Shown: in pieces, positions 43,925 through 54,185 of the stretch
Numbering within the stretch: position 1 is the stretch's first letter
Layout of the letters: each line of letters begins with the position of its first letter
From: Chloracidobacterium sp. N
Lineage (GTDB): Bacteria; Acidobacteriota; Blastocatellia; Chloracidobacteriales; Chloracidobacteriaceae
Assembly (NCBI RefSeq): GCF_018304765.1
Contig: NZ_CP072643.1
Location: forward strand, 434,001 to 498,000
Reading direction: 5' to 3'
Length of the DNA: 64,000 bases
The notes under the pieces: generated by a model
The model's database searches: none
Told to the model about the DNA's origin: nothing
The model's input: the letters and a program-made list of their open reading frames with translations, nothing else
Made by a program: the position numbers and the translations under genes

Positions 43925-46738
43925 ATGACGATGATGAACGCAACGACGACGGACAGTTTTCCACCCCCTGTAGCGCACAAAGGGCCGACCTGGTTCTTCT
44001 CCTCACGCTTTGGGGAAGCCCTTGGCATCGTCCTTGGACTGTGCGCCCTGACCCTGGCCATTGCCCTGCTGTCCTTTCATCCCGATGACGTGGCTTGGAG
44101 CGTCAGTGCCCGGACTGACCAGCGGCACAATGCCGTCGGCGTTGTTGGTGCCAATCTTGCCGACGTGCTCTTTCAGGGTTTAGGGCTGTTAGCCTACGGC
44201 TTGCCGGTGCTGCTCGGCTGGCATGCCATTCAGGTCTTTCGGGGGAAAGCCCTGCTGGTGTCCGCCGAACAGGCAACCGGCATCTGTGGTGTTCTGCTGT
44301 CGCTGGCCGGCTTTTTGTCCCTGTTTCAGGAACTGCCGCTGTTTTATGACCGCATCCGTCTGGGGGGCTTCATCGGTTTTGCGCTTGAAAAGTGGCTGGA
44401 ATCAGTGCTCAACCCGGTTGGTACGGGGCTGCTTCTGAGTGGGACAGCGGTGCTGTCGCTGATGCTGGCGACGACCTTCTCCCCCCGCCGCTGGTTGCTG
44501 CGGTGGTGGCAGGAACTCCCGTTTGGCCGGGCCAAGCCCGCCCCGGAGACGAATGACCATCCGGCAACGGTGACGACCAACGGCGTCCCTTCGCTCACTT
44601 CCCTACGCCAACGCACCAAGGTCAGCGGTACTACGCCCTCCACTGAAACGACGGACGACAAAAGCTGTGATGAGCAGCGGATTGCTGAAGCTCTCTATGG
44701 CGACGAAGCGCCCGGCATCGTCTCTCCGGTCAAGCGGACGCCACACGGGATACCGGCAGTTGATCCGGAAGCCCTGTCACCGTCCCCGGCGACGCCTCCG
44801 GCCGCGGATGCGCCGGGTGGCGCACCACCGGGCGCGCCCATTGCCCCTCCCCTGCCCGCCACACCACCGGTTGCCCCGCCCGTCCCGGCTGCGGCGGCAT
44901 CTCAACCCCAGCCGGAGCCACCGCAGGGCCCCGTTTCGGAAGTCCGGCGACTGGCCCGTGAAGCCATCGAACGGCGCAACAGCGGCAACAATCCCCTTGT
45001 CCGCGATAAAGACCGTGACAGAAACGGCAGTCCGGCCGAAGTTTCCGCCGCCCGCCGCCGGCTGGCCGCAGCCGAACAACAGCTTGCCGCCAACGCCGAG
45101 CAGGAAGTGGCCAAAATGGTACAGGCGGTGCACATCGTCCGCCGCCAGATGACGCCGCCGACGCCAGCACCGGCCGTGCCGGCGCCACCCCCTGCCGCCG
45201 GACAGCGCCCGGTGTCCACCGGTGCGGCCGCGGCGGCGGCTGCCGCGGCCAAGGCCGTCGAAGAAACGGTCTATGCCCTGCCGGCCGTGGAGATGCTGAC
45301 CCCGGCGCCGCCCCAAACCAGCCAGTCCGATGAAGAACTCCGCGCGCGGGCCCGCCTGCTGGCGGAAAAGTGCCGTGAATTCAATGTCATCGGTGAAATT
45401 CTCGAAATCGAACCGGGTCCCGTGGTCACGACCTTCGGTTTCAAACCTGACCCCGGCGTGAAGTACAGCCGGGTGGCCGGACTGGTGGATGACCTCTGTC
45501 TGGGGCTTCAGGCGGAGTCGGTACGCATTGATCGCATCCCCGGCAAGGCCACCATCGGGATTGAAGTCCCCAACGCGCGCCGCGACACCATTTACCTGCG
45601 CGAAATCATCGAATCGGACGTGTTCCGCGACAACCCCGGACGCCTGCCCATCGCGCTCGGCAAAACCATCAACGGTGAGCCATACGCGACCGATCTGGCC
45701 AAAATGCCCCACCTGCTCATTGCCGGTTCGACGGGTTCGGGCAAGTCCGTCATGATCAACTCGCTCATCTGCTCGATTCTGTTCAAATCCACGGCCAATG
45801 ATGTACGGCTCATCATGGTGGACCCGAAGCGTGTCGAACTGGAGCTGTACGCCGGGATTCCACACCTGCTGACACCCATCATCACCGACCCGAAGCGGGC
45901 GGCCAACGCGCTCAATTGGGCCGTGGGTGAAATGGAAAACCGCTACAAGCTGCTGGCGAGCGTCGGCGTACGGAACATCGAAGGCTTCAATCGCGCCGTG
46001 ACGGAAGCCCCCGATCCGACGCGCTTTCCCGACGGGCCGCCGCCGCGCCTGCCCTACATCGTCATCATCATTGACGAGCTGGCCGACCTGATGATGGTGG
46101 CCTCGAACGAAGTCGAAACCGCCATTGCGCGGCTGGCGCAGATGGCACGCGCCGTGGGGATTCACCTCGTCATCGCCACGCAGCGGCCCTCCGTGGATGT
46201 CATCACCGGCCTCATCAAAGCCAACTTTCCGGCGCGGATTTCCTTCCGGGTTTCTTCCAAGGTGGACTCCCGCACGATTCTCGACACCAACGGGGCCGAA
46301 CAGTTGCTCGGTCAGGGCGACATGCTCTTCTCACCCGGCTCCTCACGGCTCATCCGCATCCACGGGGCGTACGTCAGCGAAACCGAAATCAACCGCATCA
46401 CCGACTTCATCAAGCAGCAGGGCGCGCCGCAGTACGACGAAAGCGTGCAGATGTCGGAAGAGGAAGTCGAAGCGGCCGAAGCCGGCGTGGGCGAGCGCGA
46501 CGCCCTCTATGACGAAGCCGTACGCATCGTCGTCCAGATGGGAAAAGCCTCCACGTCGGTGCTTCAGCGCCGGTTGCGGATTGGCTACGGCCGGGCCGCA
46601 GCCATTCTCGACATGATGGAACGGGAAGGCTTCATCGGCCCGATTGACGGCAGCCGCCCGCGGGTTGTCAAACAGGCGGCTTACGACTACGTGGAAATGC
46701 TCGATGGGCACGCGCTGATGCCCGAAGACGATGAGTGA
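43925..46738 (+). CDS. ftsK: FtsK/SpoIIIE DNA translocase, 937 aa
   Basis: An N-terminal membrane domain with about four segments (LGIVLGLCALTLAIALLSFH, QGLGLLAYGLPVLLGWHAI and two more to residue 180), then a Pro/Ala-rich linker (about 270-440). The motor has Walker A AGSTGSGKSVMIN near residue 601 and Walker B IIIDELADLM, followed by IGIHLVIATQRPSVDVITG. The C-terminal gamma winged-helix (RIGYGRAAAILDMMEREGFI) recognises KOPS-type sequence. Role: chromosome segregation and dimer resolution at the division septum. The ATG at 43925 is preferred to a GTG at 43898. Confidence 0.93.
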   Translation: MTMMNATTTDSFPPPVAHKGPTWFFSSRFGEALGIVLGLCALTLAIALLSFHPDDVAWSVSARTDQRHNAVGVVGANLADVLFQGLGLLAYGLPVLLGWHAIQVFRGKALLVSAEQATGICGVLLSLAGFLSLFQELPLFYDRIRLGGFIGFALEKWLESVLNPVGTGLLLSGTAVLSLMLATTFSPRRWLLRWWQELPFGRAKPAPETNDHPATVTTNGVPSLTSLRQRTKVSGTTPSTETTDDKSCDEQRIAEALYGDEAPGIVSPVKRTPHGIPAVDPEALSPSPATPPAADAPGGAPPGAPIAPPLPATPPVAPPVPAAAASQPQPEPPQGPVSEVRRLAREAIERRNSGNNPLVRDKDRDRNGSPAEVSAARRRLAAAEQQLAANAEQEVAKMVQAVHIVRRQMTPPTPAPAVPAPPPAAGQRPVSTGAAAAAAAAAKAVEETVYALPAVEMLTPAPPQTSQSDEELRARARLLAEKCREFNVIGEILEIEPGPVVTTFGFKPDPGVKYSRVAGLVDDLCLGLQAESVRIDRIPGKATIGIEVPNARRDTIYLREIIESDVFRDNPGRLPIALGKTINGEPYATDLAKMPHLLIAGSTGSGKSVMINSLICSILFKSTANDVRLIMVDPKRVELELYAGIPHLLTPIITDPKRAANALNWAVGEMENRYKLLASVGVRNIEGFNRAVTEAPDPTRFPDGPPPRLPYIVIIIDELADLMMVASNEVETAIARLAQMARAVGIHLVIATQRPSVDVITGLIKANFPARISFRVSSKVDSRTILDTNGAEQLLGQGDMLFSPGSSRLIRIHGAYVSETEINRITDFIKQQGAPQYDESVQMSEEEVEAAEAGVGERDALYDEAVRIVVQMGKASTSVLQRRLRIGYGRAAAILDMMEREGFIGPIDGSRPRVVKQAAYDYVEMLDGHALMPEDDE

Positions 46739-46763
46739 CCGGCCTGGAAGTCACCCGAAAGTC

Positions 46764-46798
46764 GTTGGGGAAACGGCTGGCTTTTCCGTTTCCCCAAC
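46764..46798. terminator. Hairpin in the convergent ftsK/gap intergenic region
   Basis: A perfect 13-bp stem (46764-46776 with 46786-46798) and a 9-base loop. There is no T-run on either side, so it may work as a bidirectional hairpin terminator between the convergent genes, but intrinsic termination is uncertain. Confidence 0.5.
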
Positions 46799-46833
46799 CT
46801 GGCCCAGACGGCATTGCCGACAGTGCCTAAGCC

Positions 46834-47847
46834 CTAGAGACCCTTTTCGGCCATGAACTTGATGAGGTCGCGCACGCGGCAGCTATAGCCCCACTCGTTG
46901 TCGTACCACGACAGCACCTTGACCAGATGACCGCCGATGACGCGGGTGAAAGAGCCGTCCACGATGGATGAACGGTCATCGCCCCGGTAATCAATCGAAA
47001 CCAGCGGTTCTTCGGAGTAACCCAGAATCCCCTTGAGTGAACCTTCGGCGGCTTCACGCAACGCGGCATTGACGCCGGCCTTGTCGGTTGCCTTGGCGAC
47101 TTCAAACGTCACATCCACGAGCGAGACATTTGGCGTCGGAACGCGCACGGCAATGCCATCGAATTTGCCCTTGAGTTCCGGCATGACGAGTTCGACGGCC
47201 TGGGCTGCGCCCGTCTTGGTGGGAATCATCGAAAGGGCTGCGGCCCGCGCCCGGCGCAGGTCGTCGTGCGGCAGATCGAGAATCCGCTGGTCGTTCGTGT
47301 AACTATGCACGGTCGTCATGATGGCTTTTTCGATACCAAATGCCGTATGGATGACTTTGGCCACCGGAGCCAGGCAGTTCGTCGTGCAGGACGCATTCGA
47401 GACGACGTGGTGCTGCGCCGAATCGTAAGCCGACTCGTTGACCCCCAGCACGATGGTCAGGTCTTCGTTTTTAGCCGGGGCCGAAATGATGACCTTCTTG
47501 ACGCTGTCACGCAGGTGGCCCACGGCTTTGTCCTTGTTGGTGAACAGACCCGTGGACTCGACGACGATTTGCGCCCCGGTCGAAGCCCAGTCAATCTCGC
47601 CCGGACTGCGCACCTTGAACACCCGGATGGGATGCCCATCCACGGCAATGGTGTTCTCATCGGGCGCCGTCACGGTGTGGTTGGTCAGGTTGCCCAGAAT
47701 GGAATCGTACTTGAGCAGGTGTGCCAGGGTTTTGGCGTCGGTCAGGTCGTTGACCGCCACGAACTCGATGTCTGTGTGCCCCAGCGCCGTCCGCAGAATG
47801 TTGCGCCCAATGCGCCCGAACCCGTTGATGCCGACTTTGACTGCCAT
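46834..47847 (-). CDS. gapA: Glyceraldehyde-3-phosphate dehydrogenase, type I
   Basis: 337 aa, normal length. The N-terminal Rossmann motif [11 protein letters not shown] is followed by D34 in NDLTD, typical of NAD-preferring enzymes. The active-site [12 protein letters not shown] places catalytic Cys at 154, and H181 in [10 protein letters not shown] is the general base. [11 protein letters not shown] ends the catalytic domain. Catalyses reversible oxidation and phosphorylation of glyceraldehyde 3-phosphate in glycolysis. The start (ATG at 47847) gives [12 protein letters not shown] longer frame upstream is not protein-like. Confidence 0.96.
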   Translation of the reverse strand: MAVKVGINGFGRIGRNILRTALGHTDIEFVAVNDLTDAKTLAHLLKYDSILGNLTNHTVTAPDENTIAVDGHPIRVFKVRSPGEIDWASTGAQIVVESTGLFTNKDKAVGHLRDSVKKVIISAPAKNEDLTIVLGVNESAYDSAQHHVVSNASCTTNCLAPVAKVIHTAFGIEKAIMTTVHSYTNDQRILDLPHDDLRRARAAALSMIPTKTGAAQAVELVMPELKGKFDGIAVRVPTPNVSLVDVTFEVAKATDKAGVNAALREAAEGSLKGILGYSEEPLVSIDYRGDDRSSIVDGSFTRVIGGHLVKVLSWYDNEWGYSCRVRDLIKFMAEKGL

Positions 47848-47982
47848 AATGCCTCCGTGTGGGATGTAAGGGGTTGAAGCGTCAGGAAAGGAACTCATGC
47901 TCCGTGCCGAAACTAACACATCCGGCCGCCAAATGCGGCCTTGCGGGGAGATTCCCATCCGTAGCCTGCCGGAGGTCTGCTG

Positions 47983-48450
47983 ATGTCCGGTAGTCTGGCC
48001 TGGTGGGTGCTGAGCCTCAACACGGCAACAGCGCTCTACATGACGGGCGTGATCTGGCTCATACAGCAGGTTCACTATCCGCTGTTTCGCCACGTCGGGA
48101 TGGACGCCTTCACCGACTATCATCACCGGCACGTGGCGGCCATTTTCCCGGTCGTTGCCCTGCCCATGCTCATCGAAGGACTGTCCGCGGCCTGGCTTGC
48201 CTTCCAGCCGCCGCCCGGCATTGCACGCGGGCTGCTCTGGGGCGGGCTGGCCTGCGTCGGGCTGGCGTTTGGCGTCACCGCTCTGGTTTCCATACCGTGC
48301 CATGACCGGCTGGCTGCGGGCTTTGATGCGACGACGCTCCAGACGCTGGTGGCCACGAACTGGTGGCGTACCCTGGCCTGGACGCTCCATGGCATCCTGA
48401 GTCTGGCGGCGCTGGTGCAATTCGGTTGCCAAAAACCGCCGGCCGACTGA
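47983..48450 (+). CDS. Four-helix integral membrane protein, 155 aa
   Basis: Hydrophobic segments: about residues 5-25 ([20 protein letters not shown]), 52-72, 84-105 and 128-147. A His-rich stretch ([10 protein letters not shown]) lies before the second helix. It is divergent from gapA, with a 135-base gap. No enzymatic motif. I do not recognise a family. Confidence 0.65.
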   Translation: MSGSLAWWVLSLNTATALYMTGVIWLIQQVHYPLFRHVGMDAFTDYHHRHVAAIFPVVALPMLIEGLSAAWLAFQPPPGIARGLLWGGLACVGLAFGVTALVSIPCHDRLAAGFDATTLQTLVATNWWRTLAWTLHGILSLAALVQFGCQKPPAD

Positions 48451-48496
48451 CGATGCGCGCCATACATCGGGGACGCCGGGACGGTTGCCCCGTTCG

Positions 48497-49819
48497 TCAA
48501 TCTGCGTTCTCTTCCTGCCCCGACGCGTCCTGTTGACCACCGTCGTATCTGACAGGCGTGACTTTCCCGACTACGGCGGGGACGGTCCCCGCCGCAGCGC
48601 CGCCATTGCTGGACGGACTCGCCACGGGTAGGGCAGTTTCGGTTGCCAGCCGTTTCAGGTTCAGCGCCGCATTGAGGTCACGGTCATGGTGCGCACCACA
48701 TTGAGCACACACCCATGTTCGATCTCTCAATGTCAGCGCCTCGTTCTTCCAGCCACAGATGGAGCACAGTCGGCTACTTGGATACCAGCGATCAGCGATG
48801 GTAAGCTGAGTACCGTAGCGCCGGGCCTTGTATTCCAACTGCGAGCGCAACATCCCAAAACCCACGTCAGAGATGGCGCGGGCGAGTTTCTCGTTCTGCA
48901 GCATCCCTTTGACGTTTAAATCCTCGATCACTAACGCTTGGTTTTCGCGGCAGAGTCGAGTCGTGAGCTTGTGGGTGAAATCCGCTCGGATATTGGCAAT
49001 GCGGGCATGCAGCCTTGCCAATGCCGCAGCGGACTTTCGCCGGTTGTTCGATACCGGCAGGCGCGTTCCTTCAGGCAGGCGGGCATGGCGTTCAAATCCT
49101 GCTGCCTTCCTGGCGGCTTCCAGCTTGCGGCTGAGACGTCGGCTACGGATTTCCAGACGGCGCAGCGCGGCTTTGAGCGGCTTTGGCGCCTCGATGACTT
49201 CACCGCTGGAGATCGTTGCAGCAGCCTTGATACCCAGGTCGATGCCGTTGACCTCGTGCGACGTGCGACGCCGATAGAATTGCGCATCAGGCACCTCGAC
49301 CTGTATGGCCACAAACCAACGATCCGCGGTGCGAGAAACCGTTGCGCCCAAAATCCTGCCCGCGAAGCGCAGTTCCTCGGTCATGGCGACTTCACCGATC
49401 CTGGGCAGACGGATCGTCTTGCCTTTCAGGGTGAACTTGTCGTTGGCAACATAAAAGCTGTCGCGGCAACGGCCCTTTTTCTTGAGCCGTGGCTCGTGCG
49501 CTTCTTTGCCCTCCTTGAGGTCGGCGAAGAACCGTTCCCATGCTTTGGCGAGATTCCTGAACGGCTGGGCGTGGGCATCCCGGTGAATGTCTTGCAACCA
49601 AGGCCGACCGTTCTCATCGAGCCACTGCGGGTCGGTGTACTTGATGGCGTTGAACTGTTTTTTGAGCGCCATGGCGTTTGGCCTGCCGCCTGCTGCGTAT
49701 TGCCTGTTCCACTCATTGAGCGCCCAGTTCCAAACACGCCGCGCCGTGCCGCAGGCGCGCTTGAAGTAGTCCACTTGCTCAGGAGTCGGACAAAGAGCGA
49801 TCTTGTGGGTTAGTTGCAT
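48497..49819 (-). CDS. tnpB: IS607-type TnpB, copy 2, 440 aa
   Basis: Nearly identical to the TnpB at 37557-38897 (differences such as [12 protein letters not shown] for LKAGKEAHAPRF). RuvC motifs [26 protein letters not shown] and [12 protein letters not shown] and the zinc finger are intact. The frame also runs out of the element: its last codons (AD region) and stop at 48497 lie outside the end at 48506. Confidence 0.9.
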   Translation of the reverse strand: MQLTHKIALCPTPEQVDYFKRACGTARRVWNWALNEWNRQYAAGGRPNAMALKKQFNAIKYTDPQWLDENGRPWLQDIHRDAHAQPFRNLAKAWERFFADLKEGKEAHEPRLKKKGRCRDSFYVANDKFTLKGKTIRLPRIGEVAMTEELRFAGRILGATVSRTADRWFVAIQVEVPDAQFYRRRTSHEVNGIDLGIKAAATISSGEVIEAPKPLKAALRRLEIRSRRLSRKLEAARKAAGFERHARLPEGTRLPVSNNRRKSAAALARLHARIANIRADFTHKLTTRLCRENQALVIEDLNVKGMLQNEKLARAISDVGFGMLRSQLEYKARRYGTQLTIADRWYPSSRLCSICGWKNEALTLRDRTWVCAQCGAHHDRDLNAALNLKRLATETALPVASPSSNGGAAAGTVPAVVGKVTPVRYDGGQQDASGQEENAD

Positions 49820-50506
49820 TGTTGGGCCTTTTTGACGTCATTTACATCCTGTTTCAGCGCTTCATTCAACTTCTTTCGATAGTTCCTCAAACCGTACAGC
49901 CGAGACGAAAAACAGTGCACGATGGTCATTAAGTCTTGCACCATTTCCTGTTCGGGAGACAGCCGTTCCTGGTTGAGTACCAGCACTTCGCAGCCATGGG
50001 TTTGGGCGTAATGTTCGAACCACTCAAAGCCGAAACGGGTGAGGCGGTCCCGGTGAGCGAGGATCAGCATCCTGACTTCCCGTCGCCCGATCTCGTCCAT
50101 AAGGGCCAGAAACCGCTTGCGCCTGAAGTTCAGCCCGCCGCCCACTTCCTCGATAAACTCGACCCCCGCCAATCCCTTCGCCACCACGAACTCTTCCAGC
50201 ACTTTGCGCTGATTCGCCAGGTCCGGCTTCTGCGCCGCACTCGATACCCGACAGTAGGCGACAAGCTTTGTTGGCGCATGGTTGGCCTGCCGCAAACCGA
50301 TGAACTCACGGACCTGCGTCTCAGTGTAGAGGCGGCGGTTGCTGTCCGTTCGGGCCACCGGAATCAGCCTTCCTTCGCGTTCCCAACGCTGCAACGTCTT
50401 GACCGAGACACCAAGGAGTTTTGCCGCCTTGCCTGTGCTTATAGTGCTTTCCATGAGTATTATTATACACTATCGCGTACTATACGGCAAGCTAGAGTCC
50501 GGCTCC
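48506..50506 (-). mobile_element. IS607-type element, copy 2 (2001 bp), intergenic
   Basis: Same ends and length as copy 1, opposite orientation. It lies between the four-helix membrane protein gene and the SDR gene, with no gene visibly broken. Several amino-acid differences from copy 1 show the two have diverged and were not copied from one another very recently. Confidence 0.9.
49810..50454 (-). CDS. tnpA: IS607-family serine recombinase TnpA, copy 2, 214 aa
   Basis: Starts with the same HTH (GKAAKLLGVSVKTLQRWER) and resolvase motifs (YCRVSSAAQKPD, HRDRLTRFGFEWFEH) as copy 1. It differs at a handful of positions (QVREF for QIREF, EFVVAK for AFVVAK, GGGLNF for GSGLDF). It overlaps the tnpB start. 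Looks intact. Confidence 0.9.
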   Translation of the reverse strand: MESTISTGKAAKLLGVSVKTLQRWEREGRLIPVARTDSNRRLYTETQVREFIGLRQANHAPTKLVAYCRVSSAAQKPDLANQRKVLEEFVVAKGLAGVEFIEEVGGGLNFRRKRFLALMDEIGRREVRMLILAHRDRLTRFGFEWFEHYAQTHGCEVLVLNQERLSPEQEMVQDLMTIVHCFSSRLYGLRNYRKKLNEALKQDVNDVKKAQQCN

Positions 50507-50538
50507 CGTGCCCCTACTCCCGTGAATGAGGAAAAGCG

Positions 50539-51375
50539 ATGCCTTCACCGCAAACGTGGTTCATCACCGGCGTTTCGACCGGTTTCGGTCTGGAACTTGC
50601 CAAACTTGCCCTTGAACAGGGCCACACCGTGGCCGGAACGGCGCGGCGACCTGCTGACCTGGCCGCCTTTGAAGCACTCGCGCCCGGTCGCGCCCATGCG
50701 TTCCATCTCGATTTGACAGAAGCCGGCACCGTGCCGGGGGTCGTTGCCCAGGTCATCGAACGGCTCGGACAGGTGGATGTTGTCGTCAACAATGCCGGCT
50801 ACGGAACGGCTGGCGCCATCGAGGAAGTCACCGACGAGCAGATTCGCCGCCAGATGGAGGTCAACTTTTTCGGCGCGTTGGCCGTGATGCGGGCCTTTCT
50901 GCCCTACCTGCGCCGCCAGCGAAAGGGCTGGATTCTGAACCTGTCTTCGATTGCCGGTGTGCTGGCCAATCCCGGACTGGGGCTGTACTGCGCCAGCAAA
51001 TTTGCCCTTGAAGCCGTCTCGGAGGCGCTGGCGAAGGAAGTTGCGCCGCTGGGCATCAAGGTTGTCATCATTGAGCCGGGCCCCTTTCGGACGGATTTTG
51101 CCGGGCGCTCGCTGGTTGTTGCGCCGGCCATCCCGGACTACGCCGCCACGGCCGGTGCCATGCGCCGTTACTTTGAGCAGGCGAATGGCAGGCAGGCAGG
51201 CGATCCGGTCAAAGCTGCACGCGCCATGCTGGAACTGGTCACTATGGAGAACCCACCTCTGCGGCTGGCAATGGGCAACCGTGCCGTGGACCTCATTCGG
51301 AACAAGCTCGAAAGCCAACTGGCCGAACTGGCGCAGCATGAAAGCTGGGCCCGTTCCCTTGATTACGACGCCTGA
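50539..51375 (+). CDS. Short-chain dehydrogenase/reductase, 278 aa
   Basis: Rossmann motif TGVSTGFGLELAK near residue 10 (TGxxxGxG), NNAG at 93, catalytic Tyr150 and Lys154 in YCASK and a Ser in LSSIAGV. The length is typical for the classical SDR group. An NAD(P)-dependent oxidoreductase of unknown substrate. The gene is 33 bases beyond the end of an IS607-type copy and is followed 19 bases later by efpL. RBS: GAGGAAAAGCGATG. Confidence 0.85.
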   Translation: MPSPQTWFITGVSTGFGLELAKLALEQGHTVAGTARRPADLAAFEALAPGRAHAFHLDLTEAGTVPGVVAQVIERLGQVDVVVNNAGYGTAGAIEEVTDEQIRRQMEVNFFGALAVMRAFLPYLRRQRKGWILNLSSIAGVLANPGLGLYCASKFALEAVSEALAKEVAPLGIKVVIIEPGPFRTDFAGRSLVVAPAIPDYAATAGAMRRYFEQANGRQAGDPVKAARAMLELVTMENPPLRLAMGNRAVDLIRNKLESQLAELAQHESWARSLDYDA

Positions 51376-51393
51376 CGCACGGGAGGAGCCATC

Positions 51394-51966
51394 ATGCTTT
51401 CAACATCTGACTTCAAACGCGGGGCCTACATTCTGGTGGATGGCGAACCCTACACCGTCCTGGACTGGACGGTTCAGACGCCCTCGGCGCGGGGCGCGGC
51501 AACGCTTGTCCGCACGCGCGTGCGCCACGTTCTGACCCAGGCCGTCCTGGAAAAAACCTTCAAATCGGGTGACAAATTCGATGAACCCGACATTGACCAG
51601 CGGGAAGTGCAGTTTTTGTACGAATCTGGCGGCGAGTATGTCTTTCTTGACCAGGAAACCTATGAGCAGTACACCCTGCCGGCTTCGGCGATGGAGCGGC
51701 TGACGCCCTATCTGACCGAAAACGCGCAGCTCAAGGCGCTGTTTTACGAAGGCAATCTGGTCAGTGTGGAACTGCCGCAGTTTATGGAGTTTGAGGTTGT
51801 GGAAACCGAACCCGGCGCGCGCGGCGACACGGCCGCCGGCAAGGTGACGAAACCGGCGCGCATCAGCACCGGCGCGAGCGTCAAAGTGCCGCTGTATATC
51901 GAAGTCGGAGAACGTATCGTCGTGGATACCACGACCGGCGAGTTTGCCCGCCGCGCCAAATCCTGA
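51394..51966 (+). CDS. efpL: Elongation factor P-like protein (EfpL/YeiP type), 190 aa
   Basis: Three-domain EF-P fold. The domain I loop that reaches the ribosomal P-site tRNA reads TPSARGAATLVR, the SPTARGAAT-type loop of YeiP/EfpL, rather than the KPGKGQA loop with a modifiable Lys. It therefore has an Arg but no Lys34 equivalent. Downstream segments YESGGEYVFLDQETYEQYTL and FEVVETEPGARGDTAAGK are typical of EF-P. The GGGAGG ribosome site precedes the ATG. Role: rescue of ribosomes stalled at polyproline or similar. Whether this organism has a second, canonical EF-P elsewhere is not known. Confidence 0.8.
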   Translation: MLSTSDFKRGAYILVDGEPYTVLDWTVQTPSARGAATLVRTRVRHVLTQAVLEKTFKSGDKFDEPDIDQREVQFLYESGGEYVFLDQETYEQYTLPASAMERLTPYLTENAQLKALFYEGNLVSVELPQFMEFEVVETEPGARGDTAAGKVTKPARISTGASVKVPLYIEVGERIVVDTTTGEFARRAKS

Positions 51967-52169
51967 ACGCTTTGTCCGGCAACGTTTCCGGCAACATCAC
52001 CCGCCACCGGCCGCGGCTGGCGGACGTTTCGCCCGAAAGCGTGCCGTTGTAAAAAAATGTTTTCGGTCTGGTCAGGGGGGAGCGGGTGCGCCATACTGAA
52101 CATTTCCCACCCCCTGTCACACACCCAGGACGGGGCTGAATCTCCAGTCTTTTCTGCTGACCAGAATCA

Positions 52170-54185
52170 ATGCGCACATCCACGTTTTCTGTCCTGCTTT
52201 GTCTGGCGTTGGGCAGCGCCCTGCTGACGCCGGCCGCCGCCCAGTCCGAGCGGCCCGGTGAGGTTGCACCGGCGCGCAGCTATGCCATCGTCAATGCCCG
52301 CCTGGTTCCGGTTGCCGGTCCGCCCATTGAACGGGGCACGGTTGTCATGCGGAATGGCCTCATTGTCGCCGTTGGCGCGGATGTCAAACCGCCGGCCGAT
52401 GCGCGCCAACTGGATGGCACGGGCCTGACGGTCTATCCCGGTCTCATGGAAGCCGTTGGGCACCTCGGTTTTGCGCCAGCGCCGCTGGCCACACCGCCGC
52501 TGGCGGGACCCGTCCGGGCCACACCGGGGGCGACGCCTCCGGCCGTACCGGTTGGCGGGCTGGCCAACTCGACCCGTCCAAACGGTTTCCAGCCGGAGCT
52601 TCTGGCGGCCGAACTTGTCCGCCCGAACGGGGACGGACTGGAAGCCGCCCGGCAGGCCGGCTTCACCACGGCGCTGACCATTCCGCGCGACGGCATCGTT
52701 CTGGGGCGGTCGGCCGTCATTGCCCTGGCGGCCGATTCGCCCCGCGAAATGGTCATCCGCACGCCTGTGGCGCTGCATATTGCCTTCCGGGTGGTTTCCG
52801 GCAGCGGTTATCCCAACTCCCTTATGGGCGTTTTTTCCATGGTGCGGCAGGCATTTCTCGATGCCCAGCAGTACCAGGCGCACTGGGCGGCCTACCGCGC
52901 CAACCCACGGGGCATGAAGCGGCCGGCGGATGACCCGTCGCTCGAGGCCCTGCTTCCGGCGCTCAACCGCGAACTGCCCGTGGTCTTCCACGCCGACACC
53001 GAACGTGAAATCATCCGGGCACTCGACTTTGCCCGCGAATTCAACCTGCGCCCCATCATTGCCGGTGGGCGTGAAGCCGAAAAGGTGGCCGACCGCCTGA
53101 AGGCGGACCAGGCGGCTGTGCTGCTGTCGCTGAATTTCCCCAAGCGCACCACGGCCTTTGCGCCCGAAGCTGATCCGGAACCGCTTTCCCTGCTCCGGGC
53201 GCGCACAGCGGCGCTCAAAACGGCGGCGGCACTGCACAGCGCCGGCATTCCCTTTGCTTTCCAGACCGGCGGGCTGTCCCCGGCGGAAGCCCTGTCAAAC
53301 GTCAAAAAAGCCACTGAGAACGGCCTGCCGGCTGAGGCGGCGATTCGCGCGCTGACGCTTCGGCCGGCAGAAATGTTCGGTCTGGCCGACCGCCTTGGAA
53401 GCCTCGAAGCTGGTAAGGTCGCCAACCTGGTGGCCGTGCGGGGAGACCTTTTTGATGCCAGGCGCAAAGTGGCCTTCGTCTTCATTGACGGGGCCATGGT
53501 CAACCTGCGCAGCTCCAACGTCACGCCAGGCGAGATCGCCGGCACGTGGGAGACAAAAGACCTGAAGCTCACCTTCAGCCGTGAGAACAACGAACTCAAG
53601 GGCAAGGTGCGCGTGGGTGACACCGACGTTGAGGTACGTGAACTGCGTCTCGGTCTGGATGAAGACGCTTCTCTTTCCACCGTACGGTTCGTTGCTGACC
53701 TGCCACGGGATGGCGCAACCAGGGCGGCGATCTTTACCGGCAAGTACACGAGTGACGAACTGCGCGGAACCTTCACCGTGGACGGGAAAGCCGAACCCGA
53801 ACGCCTGTTCAAACGGGGCACGGCTCCGCCGGCGACGCCGGGCGCAGCGGCAACCGGCACAGCCAATGGGTCGGGAGCGGTCTTTGACTTTACCGGTACC
53901 TGGAACCTCACCATTTCCTTCGGACCGCAGAGCCTTCCGGCAACGATGACGCTCCGGCAGGAAGGCACGAATGTGTCAGGGACGTTGAGCCTGGGGCCGG
54001 TCGGCACCGTGGAGTTGAGCAACGGACGTGTCACCGGCAACCGCATGGAAGCCACGGCCCGCGTGGATTTCGGCGGCCGCAGCGTTGAACTCCAGCTCAG
54101 CGGCACCGGCAACGGCAACAGCCTCGAAGGGACGGTGACTTCTCCGCAAGGTACAGCGGCTTTCAGCGGCACACGCCCCCAGTAA
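52170..54185 (+). CDS. Exported amidohydrolase-like protein with C-terminal lipocalin-like repeats, 671 aa
   Basis: Signal peptide (about residues 1-25, ending AAAQSE). An N-terminal amidohydrolase composite domain starts LVPVAGPPIERGTVVMRNGL, but the usual D-x-H-x-H metal motif is replaced by LMEAVGHLGF, so the first metal site is missing. LRPAEMFGLADRLGSLEAGK and VANLVAVRGDLFDARRK close the domain. After about residue 450 come two beta-rich repeats starting GTWETKDLKLTFSRENN and GTWNLTISFGPQSLPATMTL. The stop overlaps the PhyH-like start (TAATG). Likely periplasmic, perhaps non-catalytic. Confidence 0.75.
   Translation: MRTSTFSVLLCLALGSALLTPAAAQSERPGEVAPARSYAIVNARLVPVAGPPIERGTVVMRNGLIVAVGADVKPPADARQLDGTGLTVYPGLMEAVGHLGFAPAPLATPPLAGPVRATPGATPPAVPVGGLANSTRPNGFQPELLAAELVRPNGDGLEAARQAGFTTALTIPRDGIVLGRSAVIALAADSPREMVIRTPVALHIAFRVVSGSGYPNSLMGVFSMVRQAFLDAQQYQAHWAAYRANPRGMKRPADDPSLEALLPALNRELPVVFHADTEREIIRALDFAREFNLRPIIAGGREAEKVADRLKADQAAVLLSLNFPKRTTAFAPEADPEPLSLLRARTAALKTAAALHSAGIPFAFQTGGLSPAEALSNVKKATENGLPAEAAIRALTLRPAEMFGLADRLGSLEAGKVANLVAVRGDLFDARRKVAFVFIDGAMVNLRSSNVTPGEIAGTWETKDLKLTFSRENNELKGKVRVGDTDVEVRELRLGLDEDASLSTVRFVADLPRDGATRAAIFTGKYTSDELRGTFTVDGKAEPERLFKRGTAPPATPGAAATGTANGSGAVFDFTGTWNLTISFGPQSLPATMTLRQEGTNVSGTLSLGPVGTVELSNGRVTGNRMEATARVDFGGRSVELQLSGTGNGNSLEGTVTSPQGTAAFSGTRPQ

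Noticed and set aside
46764-46798. Regulatory RNA between ftsK and gapA
   Set aside because: Only one hairpin in a short convergent gap, better explained as a terminator.
47848-48540. N-terminal extension of gapA
   Set aside because: The open frame continues upstream, but GAPDH starts at [11 protein letters not shown] and the extension is Arg/Gln-rich shadow sequence.
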